Origin: Rotaria sordida
Taxonomy: Eukaryota; Rotifera; Eurotatoria; Philodinida; Philodinidae
Direction of reading: 5' to 3'
NCBI GenBank assembly: GCA_905250125.1
Contig: CAJNOL010000636.1
Location: 7,885 to 71,884 of the forward strand
Length of the DNA: 64,000 nt
The position numbers were made by a program, and so were the translations under genes. Of the stretch, positions 13,501 through 25,807 are shown in pieces. Within the stretch, counting starts at the first letter, position 1. Every line of letters begins with the position of its first letter. Below the pieces are notes generated by a model, which saw only the letters and a list, made by a program, of their open reading frames with translations, was not told where the DNA came from and did not search any database.

Positions 13501-14036
13501 AGAACGTTCTTCATTTCTGCTTCATTTATACATGTAGTATGTGATAATTTGCAACTGAAAAAATAAATTATTTGTTAATATTAGATGACAAGTGAATAAT
13601 AAGAAAAAATGATAGATGAGATCATTCATAAATTATTTATTGAATATGAACAATTTTTAAAAAAATCGAGAAAGATTATTCTGTCGTTTACAATAAATAT
13701 GTTCATCAAGAGTCAAAAACTAAATATTAAAGTCTATTGTATAGTTATTTGAATTTCGACAATCAATAATTTAGACGAGAATGTGTGCTCATGAAATGTC
13801 TCAATAATCTTTTGTTAAAGAAATTCGGACTAATTGAAATAGTTTTCTTTGACATTGCGCTTTTTCTTTTTGTGATTAAAAAAGACTTTAAGTTCTAATT
13901 AAAAAATACCATCAAGTTTTTCTGCCAAAAATAAATATTTGTGATAACGATAATTATTCATCATGATTTCTTTTTCTTTTAGTTAACACGATCGATCGTT
14001 GAAGCTCTCAGTCCACAGCATGGTGGTAACAAATAA
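7578..14036 (+). CDS. EIF3L: Eukaryotic translation initiation factor 3 subunit L
   Basis: Seventeen exons join in frame to 541 aa (human about 564): 7578-7592, 7664-7712, 7765-7906, 7960-8030, 10460-10524, 10596-10911, 10980-11140, 11195-11365, 11448-11587, 11642-11682, 12715-12779, 12842-12915, 12974-13031, 13086-13124, 13179-13262, 13315-13395, 13983-14036. eIF3L is a PCI-domain subunit of the eIF3 complex that loads the 40S ribosome. Diagnostic segments include SRREIIEHFAEFRRAI, LYKEMYFRHIYA, LPDQWLWDIIEEFIYQFQSF, YKMFGYFSLIGLLKLH and the PCI region with SYLKLYTTMNIEKLA. Two ATGs are adjacent at 7578 and 7581; the first is taken. Intron 4 (8031-10459) is very long for this genome and holds a small hairpin element at 9389-9484 but no gene I can support. 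Intron 10 (11683-12714) is also long and shows nothing recognisable. Confidence 0.93.
9389..9484. repeat. Small inverted-repeat element with GC hairpin in EIF3L intron 4
   Basis: ATCAGACCA near 9390 is matched by TGGTCTGAT near 9475. Between them lies GCCCGGT-GAAT-ACCGGGC, a perfect 7-bp stem. The G+C content stands out from the A+T-rich intron. It could be a MITE remnant or a structured site; no target duplication was identified. Confidence 0.35.
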
Positions 14037-15520
14037 AAAAGAAAATACAAAAAAAAACAAACAAGTCCAAAAAATTATACGTCTCATCATATACTATTCT
14101 CTTTTTTTGTCTTGTTACTGTTGTTCTAATTATTTTATCTAGCAACGAAAAAAACATACGCGTTGATATATATCAATTATGATGATGAGCAAATAAAAAA
14201 TAAATTACTATTAAACATCAACATCAGATTGTTATTTCATATAAATTGATATTTTTTTTTACTACTAATAGTACAACCAATATTTGCTGATAATATTAAT
14301 AACGAAAAAAACAGATCAATATCTATTTTTGATTGAAAGTATTTAAAGAAAATATTTGTCGATTGATTTAAATTATGATCTTCGAAAACGAAAAAAGAAA
14401 AAGATCGATCGATGATAATTTACATTTCAAAATCTATTTCTATTATACTTGAAAAAAAAACCTATTGTTTACATGCTTTTAAGATTTTGTTGGCATGTTT
14501 TGTTTTGTTGTTACATTGGTTACTATTCAAAAAGACTGAGTGGTTTTCTTATATAAACATAAAATGAATAATTGAAATATTTCGTGGAAAAATGAATAAT
14601 TCCATAGAGAATTTAAAATGCAGTGACTTAACAAATTAATCCACTTAAATTTTTGTTGTTTTGTTAGCAACGTTTTTCTTTCAAAATACATCAAAATAAG
14701 ATTTATATTTGTATACAGGGTAGTTATTTTTTTTTTTTTGCATTTGAAAATAATGAGTTGGCACGATTCCCATGTCGGCATGACAATATAAAAGAAGAAA
14801 GACAAAAAAAAATTTCAAATACTCTAGTTCTTTAATAGTATATCATAAAAAGAAAAAAATTAGACGAGTTGTAAATGGAATGTAGTAGAGAGGGCGTGAG
14901 GTACAGAAGAATAAAGAAAACAGCAAGATTTTGCGATGGATGTTAATATATGAAGAGGAAGAGAGACGTATGGTTCGATGTTTTGTCTCGCTATTGATTG
15001 GTTCATACTTCTATTTATACGAAAGCAAAGCAAAGAAATAGAAAAAAAAAATGAATAAATTATAGCATCTGCACAGCTGATGATGAAGTCATAATGAATC
15101 CATAAAAAAAGAAGCAACAAAATCCAAGGTTCTTTCTTCATCACATAAAATATCACACCTATACGAAATCATTTAATGTTAATATTTATCCATCTATCAT
15201 TCTCGCACCTTGACGTCAAATTTTAATCAAATACATTCTTTTCATATTATCTCAGATCAATTAGTATTATAATATATTTTTAAAATTCTACTTCCCTTTT
15301 CTTCAAATATTAACAATATGAATTAATTTTCTGATCGATCACAGAAAGAAAGAAAAACAACAAGGCATATTTTTCTATAATTCACATTGCTACGATACCA
15401 ACAACGAAATACAACATTCAGGTAAAGAGAAATAAAAAAAAAACAAAATAAAACACAAAAAATGACTATTTTTTCAATATAATATAACATTATATAGGTC
15501 AAATTTCATTATATAGTATA
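14037..15520 (+). other. EIF3L-NPC1 intergenic region
   Basis: About 1.5 kb of A+T-rich sequence carrying the EIF3L 3' end and NPC1 upstream region. Open frames on the minus strand here lack codon structure or homology that I recognise. No RNA gene or repeat is seen. Confidence 0.5.
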
Positions 15521-18500
15521 ATGAAATACAAATTACTATCATTGATTATATTTATTTGTGTAAGTTAAACGTTTTTTGTTTTCGAAATAAATAATTGTTT
15601 CTTTTTGTTTTTTTCGTTTTATAGTTTAAATATATTTCAACCAAATGTATTTGGTATGAAGGTATACGTGATGGTTTTAATCAAGTTTATCGAAATGGTC
15701 AACCAAAACCATTACCATTAACAGACATTAGTCTTTTAAATGAAATGTGTCCACATATTCCAACTACTGAAGGTTGACTTTTTATGATCAAAAATAAAAG
15801 AAAAAAAAAAAACTTTTGTTTTTCTTTTTAAGGTGTTTCACCTCTTTTATGTTGTGATCGAAAACAATTAACTGAAATACAAAAATTTAAATATATTGTT
15901 GATAATTTAATTGGTCGATGTCCATCATGTTATTTTAATTTTTTACGTATTTTTTGTGAAATGTCTTGTAATCCAGATCATGATCAATTTATATGGCCAT
16001 TAGAAATTTTCAATATAACTCGACCTAATAATGAAGAAGTTTCTATTAAAGGTAATGAAGATGAAGTTATAAGAAAAGATTGGGCTTTAACTGATTATGT
16101 TGATCCTGAAGAAGAACAAGAACATGATGCAGATAAAGCTACATCAAAAGTTGTTACAAAACCTATTGAAACAGTTGAAGTTATTAAAAAACTACGATAT
16201 TTTATATCAGAAGAACAAGCGAATGATTTTATTAATTCATGCTGGTAATAAAAAAAATAAAGCATCTTTATTATTTAATTTGAATAATAATTTTTTTTTT
16301 CCATTTTCAAAAAGGAGTGTTCGTATTAATTTTCAATATGCTGTCGATGTTTTATGTGGTTCATTAAATCGTGCATGTGATGTTAAAAAATTATTTCAAT
16401 ATATTGGTTTAAAAAATGCTCAATCACCAATTAAAATTGATTTTATTTTTGTTAATGGTACATATTATGATAAAGAAATAAAACGTACATTTCAACCATC
16501 AAAAGCAAAAATGTTTGCTTGTGATCAACCAGTTGTATTACCACATTTATCAAGAGAAAAATGTACATGTATGGATTGTAATGCTATGTGTCCAAAAATA
16601 AATCATACAAAAAAAGAAAGTTTTATTTCAAAAAATGGTACATTCATAGAAAAATTTAAAGAAAAAATATATAAGCTTCATATTATAACAATTATTGCTA
16701 TTGGACTTTATAGTGTATTTGTTATTATATTTATTTTTGCATGTCTATATGAATGTATACCGAATTTGAAACGTAATAAAAAAAGTTCTCTTGTTGAAAG
16801 TAAGAAAATTTTAAATTTTATATAGGAAAATGTTTTTTTTTTTTGTGGTTGTTTTTATTATTAGATATACGAAATGATAAAACAGATGAAATCGAAGGTG
16901 AAAAAAAGAATCTCAATGGAGGTCCTATTAAAGATGAATCTGATTCTGAAGCATCATTTAGTGAACAACAAGGTGGTTTCTTAGATAACATAGGAATGAA
17001 AATTGATGATGGATTACATCATATATTTACTGTGTATGTATTTTATTTTTCTATCGAATAAAGCAAATAAAAACAAAATTCTTTTCTCTTTTTAGTATTG
17101 GTCGATTCTGTGCTTACAATCCAAGATATACAATTATACCTGTATTAACTATAATATTCGTTTTATGTTTTGGTAGTCGTTATTATACAGTAACTACAGA
17201 TCCAGTAGATCTTTGGGTAGCATCAAATTCTCGAGCACGTCAAGAAAAAGCATATTTCGATGAAAAATTTGGGTAAAAAAAAAGTCTTTTTTGTTTTTTA
17301 TGTATTTTTAAATTAAAAAACGAAAAAGAAAACATTTCTTTTAGACCATTTTATCGTATTGCACATTTAATACTTGTACCAAAAAATAAAAAAAATATTA
17401 GTCTTCTATATAAAACTCCATTGGAAGCTGAAGAAAAATATACATTTGGACCTGTATTTGAACGAAATTTTCTTCTTGATGCATTACGTTTACAATTATT
17501 TGTTGAAAATTTTAATGTAACAGCTGCATCTGGTAAAACAATTTATTTAAATAATACATGTTATAAACCACTTGAACCTGATAATAATAATTGTGCTATA
17601 TTATCATTATTTCAATATCATCAAAATAATTTAACATTTCTTTCACAAGAACGTTTATATCCATCACAATATCTTGAATGTATTCAAGCACCATTAACAC
17701 AACAAACAAAATCATTTCAACGTACATGTATGGGTAAATTTGGTGGTCCTATTGATCCTTATATGGTACTTGGTGCCTTTCCATCACATGATGGTGTACC
17801 AGATTATGCTAAAGCTCAAGCACTTATTATAACAATAATAATAAATAATCAACGTAAAAATAAAGAAAATGTAAATGAACAACTTGAAGATACACTTTTA
17901 TGGGAACAACATTTTTTACAATATATGAAAACATATAATTCAAAATGGTTTGATGTTAAATATCGTGCTGAACGATCAATTGAAGATGAAATTGAACGTG
18001 AATCAAAATCAGATATAAAAACAGTTCTTATATCATATTTAATTATGTTTCTTTATATTGCTATTGCATTAGGTCGAATAAGAAATATTCGACATCTTTT
18101 TGTTGATATGAAAGTTTCATTAGGTATTGCCGGTGTTGCACTCGTTACTCTTAGTGTATGGGCTAGTGTTGGAATTTTTTCATATATGAAAATTCCAACA
18201 ACATTGATTATATTTGAAGTTATACCATTTCTTGTATTAGCTGTTGGTGTTGGTAAGTCAAAAAAAAAAAAAAAACATTAAAAATAGAAAATTTTCTATT
18301 GAATTATAATGTAAGATTAGAAAGAAAGGAAGAATGCGTCCATGCTTTTTGGTTACCTTGCGGTCTAGGGTAGAGTTCATCGGATCATACCCGGACCCGA
18401 ACCCGAACCCGATCGGGTCCGGATATGATCCGATGGGCTATAGTCTACGATGCTGTCACTAACTAATCACAGGAGCGGATGTTTTATGTCACATCGTAAT

Positions 18501-21500
18501 CGGTATATTATCAGACGAGTAATGCTAGATAAATAGCCTTTAGTGACTTGACTGATGATATCAAGGTTTGAAGACTGTACCCTGTGGATATGTATCGAAC
18601 TACATAGCCAATTAATAAATTCTAATAGGATATAATTAATTATTTATTTCTTGTTAACTAAATGTTTTATCTTTGTATGTAAGATTATAAAGACTTTTGT
18701 TTTAGTTACTAAGAAAGAAAGATTTTTCAAGCCCAGAAAGAGAAATGTCAAAAATTTTGTTTTTTTCTGACCAATGAAAAAAAAATGTGTTCTTTTTTTT
18801 TCTTATTTACATTAAGTCATTATAGATCGAACTTTTAGATTATATATTAATTCCTTATGGTATAGACATACAACAAACTATTGAAATCTTATAAACACGA
18901 TTAAGACATCTATAGATAGTTATAATGAAATTTAACATTACTATTCTTATGTATATTTCATAGTTAGTATTTTTGAATGTTCTATGAAAGTTAGAAGGAT
19001 AATTCTACCAAGTCGATCAGTTTTGTTCGTGAAATACACAATCATTGTATTAGAAATTATTTGATTAGTTCTATCGAGAAAAACAAAATATTCATTGTTA
19101 TCAGAATTTTCTAAATAAATAAATGTCTATAGAAAAATTTGAACAAAACAATTTTCGTTTATTTATTCAATAGATAATATATTTATATTAACTCAATCAA
19201 TTCAACGTGATCAACGTTTACTCAATGAAGATGTTGAATCACAAATAGGTCGTATTGTTGGTCGTGTAGGTCCAGCTATGTTATTAACATCTGTATCTGA
19301 AAGTATTGCATTTTTTCTCGGTGCATTAACACCTATGCCAGCTGTTCGTTTATTCAGTTTATATGCAGCTGTATCTGTTTTAATTGATTTTTTTCTTCAA
19401 ATAACAATATTTGTTACATTTATTACACTTGATCATAAACGAACAATTGAAAATCGTATTGATGTTTTTTGTTGTTTACAAATTTCACGTGATAAAACAA
19501 ATAGTCAACCTCGTTGTTTAAGTTTACCACGAGTTAGTTGGTTTAAACCAAAGATAAGTAAAAAAAGACCTTCTATATCAAATAATCAAAGTCCATTACA
19601 AACACCATTAGGATCAATAAAATCTGATGAAACAAATAAAAATATATTTCGTCAATCATCAAAAATAGAACCATGTGAAGAACATTTAATGGAAATGGAT
19701 GGATTTTTATTTAGTTTATTTAAAAAATATTATGCACCATTTATAATGAATTGTTATGTACGACCAACAGTTATATTTATATTTTTTACATGGCTTGCAT
19801 TAAGTATTGCTTTATTACCATATGTTAAAGTTGGTTTAGAACAAAATATAACAATGGCAAAAGATTCATATATGATTGATTATTTTTCAGCATTAAAAGA
19901 ATATTTTGCTGTTGGACCACCTGTCTATTTCGTTATTACACAAGGTAATAATAAATAAATAAATAAATAAATAAATTTCTATAGATTTATTTATTTGTTT
20001 GTTTGTTTTTTCTAGGTATTGATTATAGTAATATAAATGCAAGTAATATGATATGTGCAAGTGCGGGTTGTTCATCGAAATCAATGGCAAATCAATTAGG
20101 TATTGCATCGTTACGTCCATCTGAAACACGTATTGCACAAATAGGTACAACATGGCTTGATGATTATTATGATTGGTTACGTCATCGTGGTTCAACACCA
20201 TGTTGTCGTTTACATGAAACAACAGGAGGTTTTTGTTCAACAAATGCACCATTAAATGCAAATTGTCATCCTTGTACACGTAGTACAACACGTGAAGCTT
20301 TAACACATTATGAATTTACAACATTTTTACCATATTTTTTGAAAGATAATCCAAATTATAAATGTGCCAAAGGTGGTCATGCTGCACATGGTAATAGTGT
20401 AGCATTATCAGACGAAGATAAAACTGTAGAAACAAGTTTAATTATGGGTTATCATAGTCTTTTAATAAGTTCAGGTGATTTTATAGAAGCAATGAAACAA
20501 GCATATATTCTAACAGATACTATCACACGAACATTACAAACAGCTGGTTATGATGTGAAAGTTTTTCCATACAGGTATGAAGAGAATAATTTAATTCATA
20601 TAATCATAATTTTTTTTTGTTTTTCGTTGTAGTATATTTTATGTATTTTATGAACAATATTTAACTATTTGGCATGATGTATTTATGAATTTATCTATAT
20701 CAGCAGCAGCTATTTTTGTTGCTACATTTATTTTACTTGGTTTTGATATAATGTCAGCATTTATTATAACATTAACTATTGCTATGTAAGAAATTTCAAA
20801 TGAATTTTTTGATTTCCATAAAATGATAGTAATCAACATTTGTCTAAAAAGACTTAGTTTATCATTTGAATGAAATTATTCAACATAAAAGATTTAAATA
20901 TACAGTTGCTTTGAAAATTATTCAATCAGATTTATTTTTAAATATTTTTCACGCATCGTAAACACTAATAAGAGTCCTCATAATGACTTGTGTAGAGAAT
21001 TACTATTTTGATTTTTATTAGCGTTTACGATAATTGAAAAAAAAACTTGTGTGAATCATTATAAAATTCAAACTTTTGATCGTATATTTCTTTTAGGATA
21101 ACTTGTGATATGATAGCCATGATGTATATATGGAATATTGAAATGAATGCTATTTCACTTGTCAATCTGGTTATGTCAGTTGGCATATCACTTGAATTTT
21201 GTGCTCATATATGTCGTGATTTTATTTTATCAGCTAAAGGTTCACGTTTAAAACGAGCTGAAAAAGCACTTGCATATATGGGTAGTTCAGTATGTTAACA
21301 TTATTTATTTTATATATGATTAGAAAAATTTTATAAAATAAAATTTTTTTTTTCTTCTTTGATCTTAATTTAGGTTTTTAGCGGTATAACATTAACAAAA
21401 ATTGGCGGCATTGTTGTACTTGGCTTTTCACATTCTCAACTTTTTCATATATTTTATTTTCGCATGTTTATTTGCATTGTTTCATTCGGTGCTGCTCATG

Positions 21501-21698
21501 GCCTAATATTTTTGCCTGTTTTACTCAGCTATATTGGTAACTATAAAAAAAAAACAAAGACGAGCGAATTTTATTAATTAAAATTATTCTTTTCTTTAAG
21601 GCCCAAGTCCTAATCATATACGTAAAACTCGTATACATCGTTCAAGATCAATGAGAAAATCACATCCATTACAAGCGATGTCAACTGAAATGTCCTAA
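15521..21698 (+). CDS. NPC1: NPC intracellular cholesterol transporter 1
   Basis: Thirteen exons join in frame to 1424 aa (human 1278): 15521-15559, 15625-15772, 15833-16244, 16315-16799, 16865-17033, 17096-17272, 17345-18252, 19174-19944, 20016-20574, 20633-20785, 21097-21289, 21374-21536, 21601-21698. NPC1 exports cholesterol from late endosomes and lysosomes, taking it from NPC2. Exon 1 encodes a hydrophobic signal peptide. The cysteine-rich N-terminal domain has [20 protein letters not shown] and [15 protein letters not shown]. The sterol-sensing domain spans the exon 7/8 junction ([40 protein letters not shown]). A second RND-like membrane bundle ends in [20 protein letters not shown]. 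Extra length comes from acidic low-complexity inserts near residue 170 and the 380s. The C-terminus ends MSTEMS and lacks the LLNF-type dileucine signal of vertebrate NPC1. Intron 7 is long and holds a GC-rich hairpin. Confidence 0.95.
18378..18435. repeat. GC-rich near-perfect hairpin in NPC1 intron 7
   Basis: The 23 bases at 18378-18400 and the reverse complement of 18413-18435 differ at one position, with a 12-base loop made of ACCCGA-like units. It stands alone in A+T-rich intron sequence. It may be the core of a MITE or an extruded structure; function unknown. Confidence 0.75.
18452..18545 (+). repeat. Diverged interspersed repeat, copy A (NPC1 intron 7)
   Basis: This segment resembles 22620-22720: both contain CACTAACTA, then TATGTCACA(A/T)CGTA, then TTATC(A/G)GA(C/T)GAGTAAT. 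Spacing between blocks is kept. Likely two old copies of one interspersed, probably non-autonomous, element in the same orientation. Confidence 0.5.
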
Positions 21699-23866
21699 AA
21701 TTCGAATGTTTCATTCAAAAAAAAAAAACAACAAAAAAGATATGCATTTGTCTCAAGTTGAAATGATATGTTCGAAACAATAAAAAAAAGATATAATCTC
21801 ATTTTTATCAACAAGAGAATCTCTATACCGGTGCACATCACTCTTTGTTGCTACCGAAATGCATATATTTTTCTCTTTTTTTTTTTCGTTTTTGTCTTTT
21901 ATCCATCCGTACATCGCCGTCCATAATTGTCAATGTACAGCTAACTATCAAAAAAAAGGAACAAAAATAAGTTGTTGTTTTTTTCTCCTCTTTGTGATTT
22001 TTTTTTTGTTGGATTTCGTACGTCAAAAATAGAAGAGAACACGTAGGAAATTTTTCTCTCAGTTTTTCTTTTTATTAATCTGTGTCAGTTGTTTTATTTT
22101 TTGTCGGAAAAACGAGAAATTCGTTTTTATATATATATATATCTGATCGCCATTCAATGACAGACATGTCACTGACAAGTCAGATGATGATATTTTTCTT
22201 CTGTGTTTTTTTCCTGTATGATTATATTTGCATTGCACACGCAAAAAGTTTTTTTTTTTTTGTTCTTGTTGCTTTTTAGTTTTTCGTTTGTCTGTAGTGT
22301 ATTCATTTTATTTATTACTTTTTCTTTTGTTCATTTGGCTTTATTTTCATCCCTCAAGCGTTTCTTGTTATTTATCGCGATTGTTCACATTGCACGCACT
22401 ATGCTTTTAGTACGAACAAAAAAATATATATATACATACAAAGACATTGTAAATTATGTGAAGATTAATGAGCAGAAGCAGTTAGATTTTGAAAATTTAT
22501 TCCTATTTAAAAGAAAGAAGAATACGTTTGCCTTAAGGCTATCTAACGAGAGATGCAATATTCTGATATTTTCGTGCTACCTATACAGAAGGGCAACTTG
22601 ACACAGAATTCTTGTGCTTCTCGTACACACTAACTACCTGTGAGAGCAGCTGTTGTATGTCACAACGTAGTCAACATGTTATCGGATGAGTAATTCGAGA
22701 CAAACTTTTCGAGGGTTATTCTATGGTTAATGTGGTACTGAGGTGTAAACATAATATCTTGTAGTTACGTGTCAGAATAACGCAACCTCTAACCCATGGT
22801 GACCTACTTGTATTGATTGATATTTGATGAAAGATGAATAGATAAATTTTCATATATTGAAAAATTACTTTTACGTAATATGATGAGTCTTCTGAGAAAA
22901 TAATTGATTTCTCTTAGGTCAATGCGATATTTTATAATATTAGCAGAGTGATTAAAGATTAGATTTTATATGATATTTCAACATAAAAGAACTTTTTGAT
23001 AAATATCTTGCATATATATAAGAAAAATTATTTTATGATATTTTGTTCTTTTTTTTTAACATATCTTGAATAAAAAGAATATTTTAAAGAAAAATGATTT
23101 CTACTTAACCTATATTTATTGATTAATTAAATATTTGATAAGTAATAAAAATTTTTATTGAAATATACTTAAATCTAAGTATTCATTGAATTAATATGTT
23201 TGATCAACAAATGTCATATAAAAATTCCTACAAATAAAACAATTATTTCATAATATATAAGTATTTATTCAATAGGTCATGTTATTCACAAGAGTAAATT
23301 GATTTTTGAATTCTTCAATAGAGAATATTGAGATAAGTAAATCATTTAAACTATCAAACAGATAGAATTAATTTTGCATACTTCTTAATCTTTAGAAACA
23401 AAAAAAAAATATCTACAGACTTGTATCAAGATAAAATCCTAATAGAAAGAAAAAAAACTTGTTTCATCTTTATGAACATATTTGACTGAAAATACTACGC
23501 AATTTATTAACCTATAAATAACCTATTGAATAGATCGATAAAATATATTGTATTTTTATTTCTTCGAATCAAATATTCATTAATTACAATTCACTTGATA
23601 ATTGATTCCTATGTATAATATGCAATTTATTATTTTTTAATGGATGATTTCTTTCTTTTCTTTTTTTTTCTCTTAATCAAGCAACGAACACATCATTAAT
23701 ATCAAGGACAAAAAAACAAACAAATAGGAAAAAAAAACGAACATATAAATTTTATAGATATTTCTTATTAAAAAAAAACAAACAAAACAAAAATGTTCTT
23801 TGAGCTTATCTTTTCTTTTCTTTTTTCAAATATATTCGTAACATATGTACAAAAAAAAAAAATTAA
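21699..23866. other. Convergent NPC1-NCK intergenic region
   Basis: About 2.2 kb between two converging 3' ends. It holds T-rich tracts, repeat copy B near 22620-22720, and otherwise featureless A+T-rich DNA. No supported gene. Confidence 0.5.
22620..22720 (+). repeat. Diverged interspersed repeat, copy B
   Basis: Counterpart of 18452-18545, sharing the CACTAACTA, TATGTCACAACGTA and TTATCGGATGAGTAAT blocks. The upstream 80 bases also share a GAAGAAT(G/A)CGT motif with copy A, so the true element may be longer. Confidence 0.5.
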
Positions 23867-25807
23867 TTATAACTTATATTTAGAATTCGTTATAATCAAT
23901 GGTTTATTTAAATAAAGCTTATTATGATCAGCATCAAATACCGGATGACTTTTATAATGTTCAATAAGATCATTTAATGAATTAAATGAACGTTTACCAA
24001 TTATATATCGATTACCATCATCAGATAATTCAATACGAAAATGACGAATTGTATTCATATCATCAAGAATACTTAATGAATAATTTCCAATCTATTAACA
24101 AAATAAAAAAAAAAAGAGAATTTTAATATAAAAAAAAAAAGACCAAAATTAAACACAATACTCGTCGTTCACTGTCTCGTATAAGATAATCGCCTTTTTC
24201 ATTTCCATATAATTTTAAATAATTTTCAGCATCATCACGACTTAATAAACCATAATACCAAATTTCATTAATATATGGCGGATTATTTAATGTTAAAGTT
24301 TTTAATTCATTAATTATATTTGATGTTGAATAATTATTATGTTGTATTAATGCTGAACATGAATTGATTTTTTGTTCATCCTTTATATTATCATTATTAC
24401 ATGTATCAAGTTTACCATCTGAATGTGCTAATTTTGTTGATTTTATAACAAATTCATATTCATCATTTGAATTTGTTATATGTAATGGATGTGAATTATG
24501 ACGAATTTGTTGGGGTTGGTGTTGATGATGTTCAATTAAATTTGAATTAGCACTACTTGATGATGAAAGACCATTTGATGATAATGATACTGGAGAATTA
24601 TGTTGATTATTTATTTGATTTAATAAAGATAATGAATTTAAACTTTCAGATGTTTTCTTTTAAGATTAAAAAAAAAAAGAAAAATTTTAATTTAATTTAA
24701 GTTTTTATTTTTACTTCAATAAGATAATTTGATGGAAACCATCCAAGTTGTTTTTCATATTGTACAAGCCACCAACCATCAGTTTTTTTTTGTAAAATAT
24801 TTACCCATACACCTTTATTTAAACTAATTTCATCCTCACTTAAAAATACAAAAACAAAAACAAAAACAAAAATGAATAAGCAAATTTTTGGAATTTTTTT
24901 TTTCTATATTTACCTTTCTGCATCATAACGAAATTTGACAAGTGCTGATGAAATAATACGTTCATTATTATGACCATTGCTTAGAATGGATTTTTTTCCA
25001 AGACGTTTTGATATTATTTTATCAAGTAAAGAACGTTTTTCACGTCGAGCAAAATTTGATGGAATGTATCTTAACAGAAAAAAAAATTCATACATATATA
25101 TATATAGACTTTCATTAAATCTACTATTAAAATATAATCATATAATACACTGAAGATTTACATAATAACACAAATATCTATATATGTATATTGATGTGAA
25201 AGATGAGACAGATGTGTATGTATTTGCAAAATGACAGAAAGATGAACTTTTTTTGTCGATGTTGTATGATCAAGGATAATTATTCTTTTTTTTTTTTTTT
25301 GCTTTGCCAGATGGAGATTATGACCATTTAAATGATTATTTTATGAAGTGATCTTCATTGAGAAAATGAAATTAAAACAAAGAAAAAAAAACTATGAATG
25401 AGAAATTTGTAAAGAATATTGTCTCAAGAGTATAGATACAATGAATAATTTACATTCATCATATACATACTTATGGATTAACTATAATTAGGAGTAACAA
25501 ATGAGATGATTATGTATATAGGAAATGAATTACTTAAAATTAGTAGTCGACAACTGTTTTATTCGTTTTATGTACTTACCCTGTATCATCGGAATCGACA
25601 CGTTTTACTTTCCACCATAGACATGTATCATCAAGTAATATAAGACGTTCATTTTTAGTAATTGTTAATTCATGACTATCTTGTGAATTATAGTTGAATT
25701 TTGCAACTACAATTTCACCACCATCTAAACAAAAACTATGTTTCTCTCTCTCTATATATATTTTTTAATTAATTATACTTACTAGTACTATTATTATTTT
25801 GTTGCAT
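23867..25807 (-). CDS. NCK: NCK/Dreadlocks-type SH2-SH3 adaptor lacking the third SH3
   Basis: Six coding exons (25783-25807, 25580-25724, 24914-25069, 24715-24838, 24162-24656, 23867-24091) give 389 aa. NCK adaptors link phosphotyrosine on receptors to actin regulators. SH3-1 is at about 13-66 (EIVVAKFNY, LWWKV, GYIPSNFA). A basic linker (LLDKIISKRLGKKS) matches the one after SH3-1 in animal NCK. SH3-2 is at 98-150 (SALVKFRYDAE, DGWWLVQYEKQLGWFPSNY). The C-terminal SH2 is at 283-380 (WYYGLLSRDDAE, GDYLIRDSE). Canonical NCK has a third SH3 between SH3-2 and SH2; here that interval (151-282) is a single exon stretch rich in Asn, Ser and His with no SH3 hallmarks. The start ATG is chosen because it opens the frame just before SH3-1; an acceptor-like site upstream at 25836 suggests a 5' UTR intron. 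Confidence 0.88.

Noticed and set aside
14527-15156. Minus-strand frames between EIF3L and NPC1
   Set aside because: No consistent splice sites, start context or family likeness; composition mirrors A+T-rich spacer.
16097-16825. A 242-residue frame overlapping NPC1 exons 3-4
   Set aside because: It reads through the intron; only the part after 16315 is in the NPC1 frame, and the first third is an out-of-frame shadow.
22082-22601. Hydrophobic open frames downstream of NPC1
   Set aside because: Phe/Leu-rich products of T tracts; no start, splice or family support.
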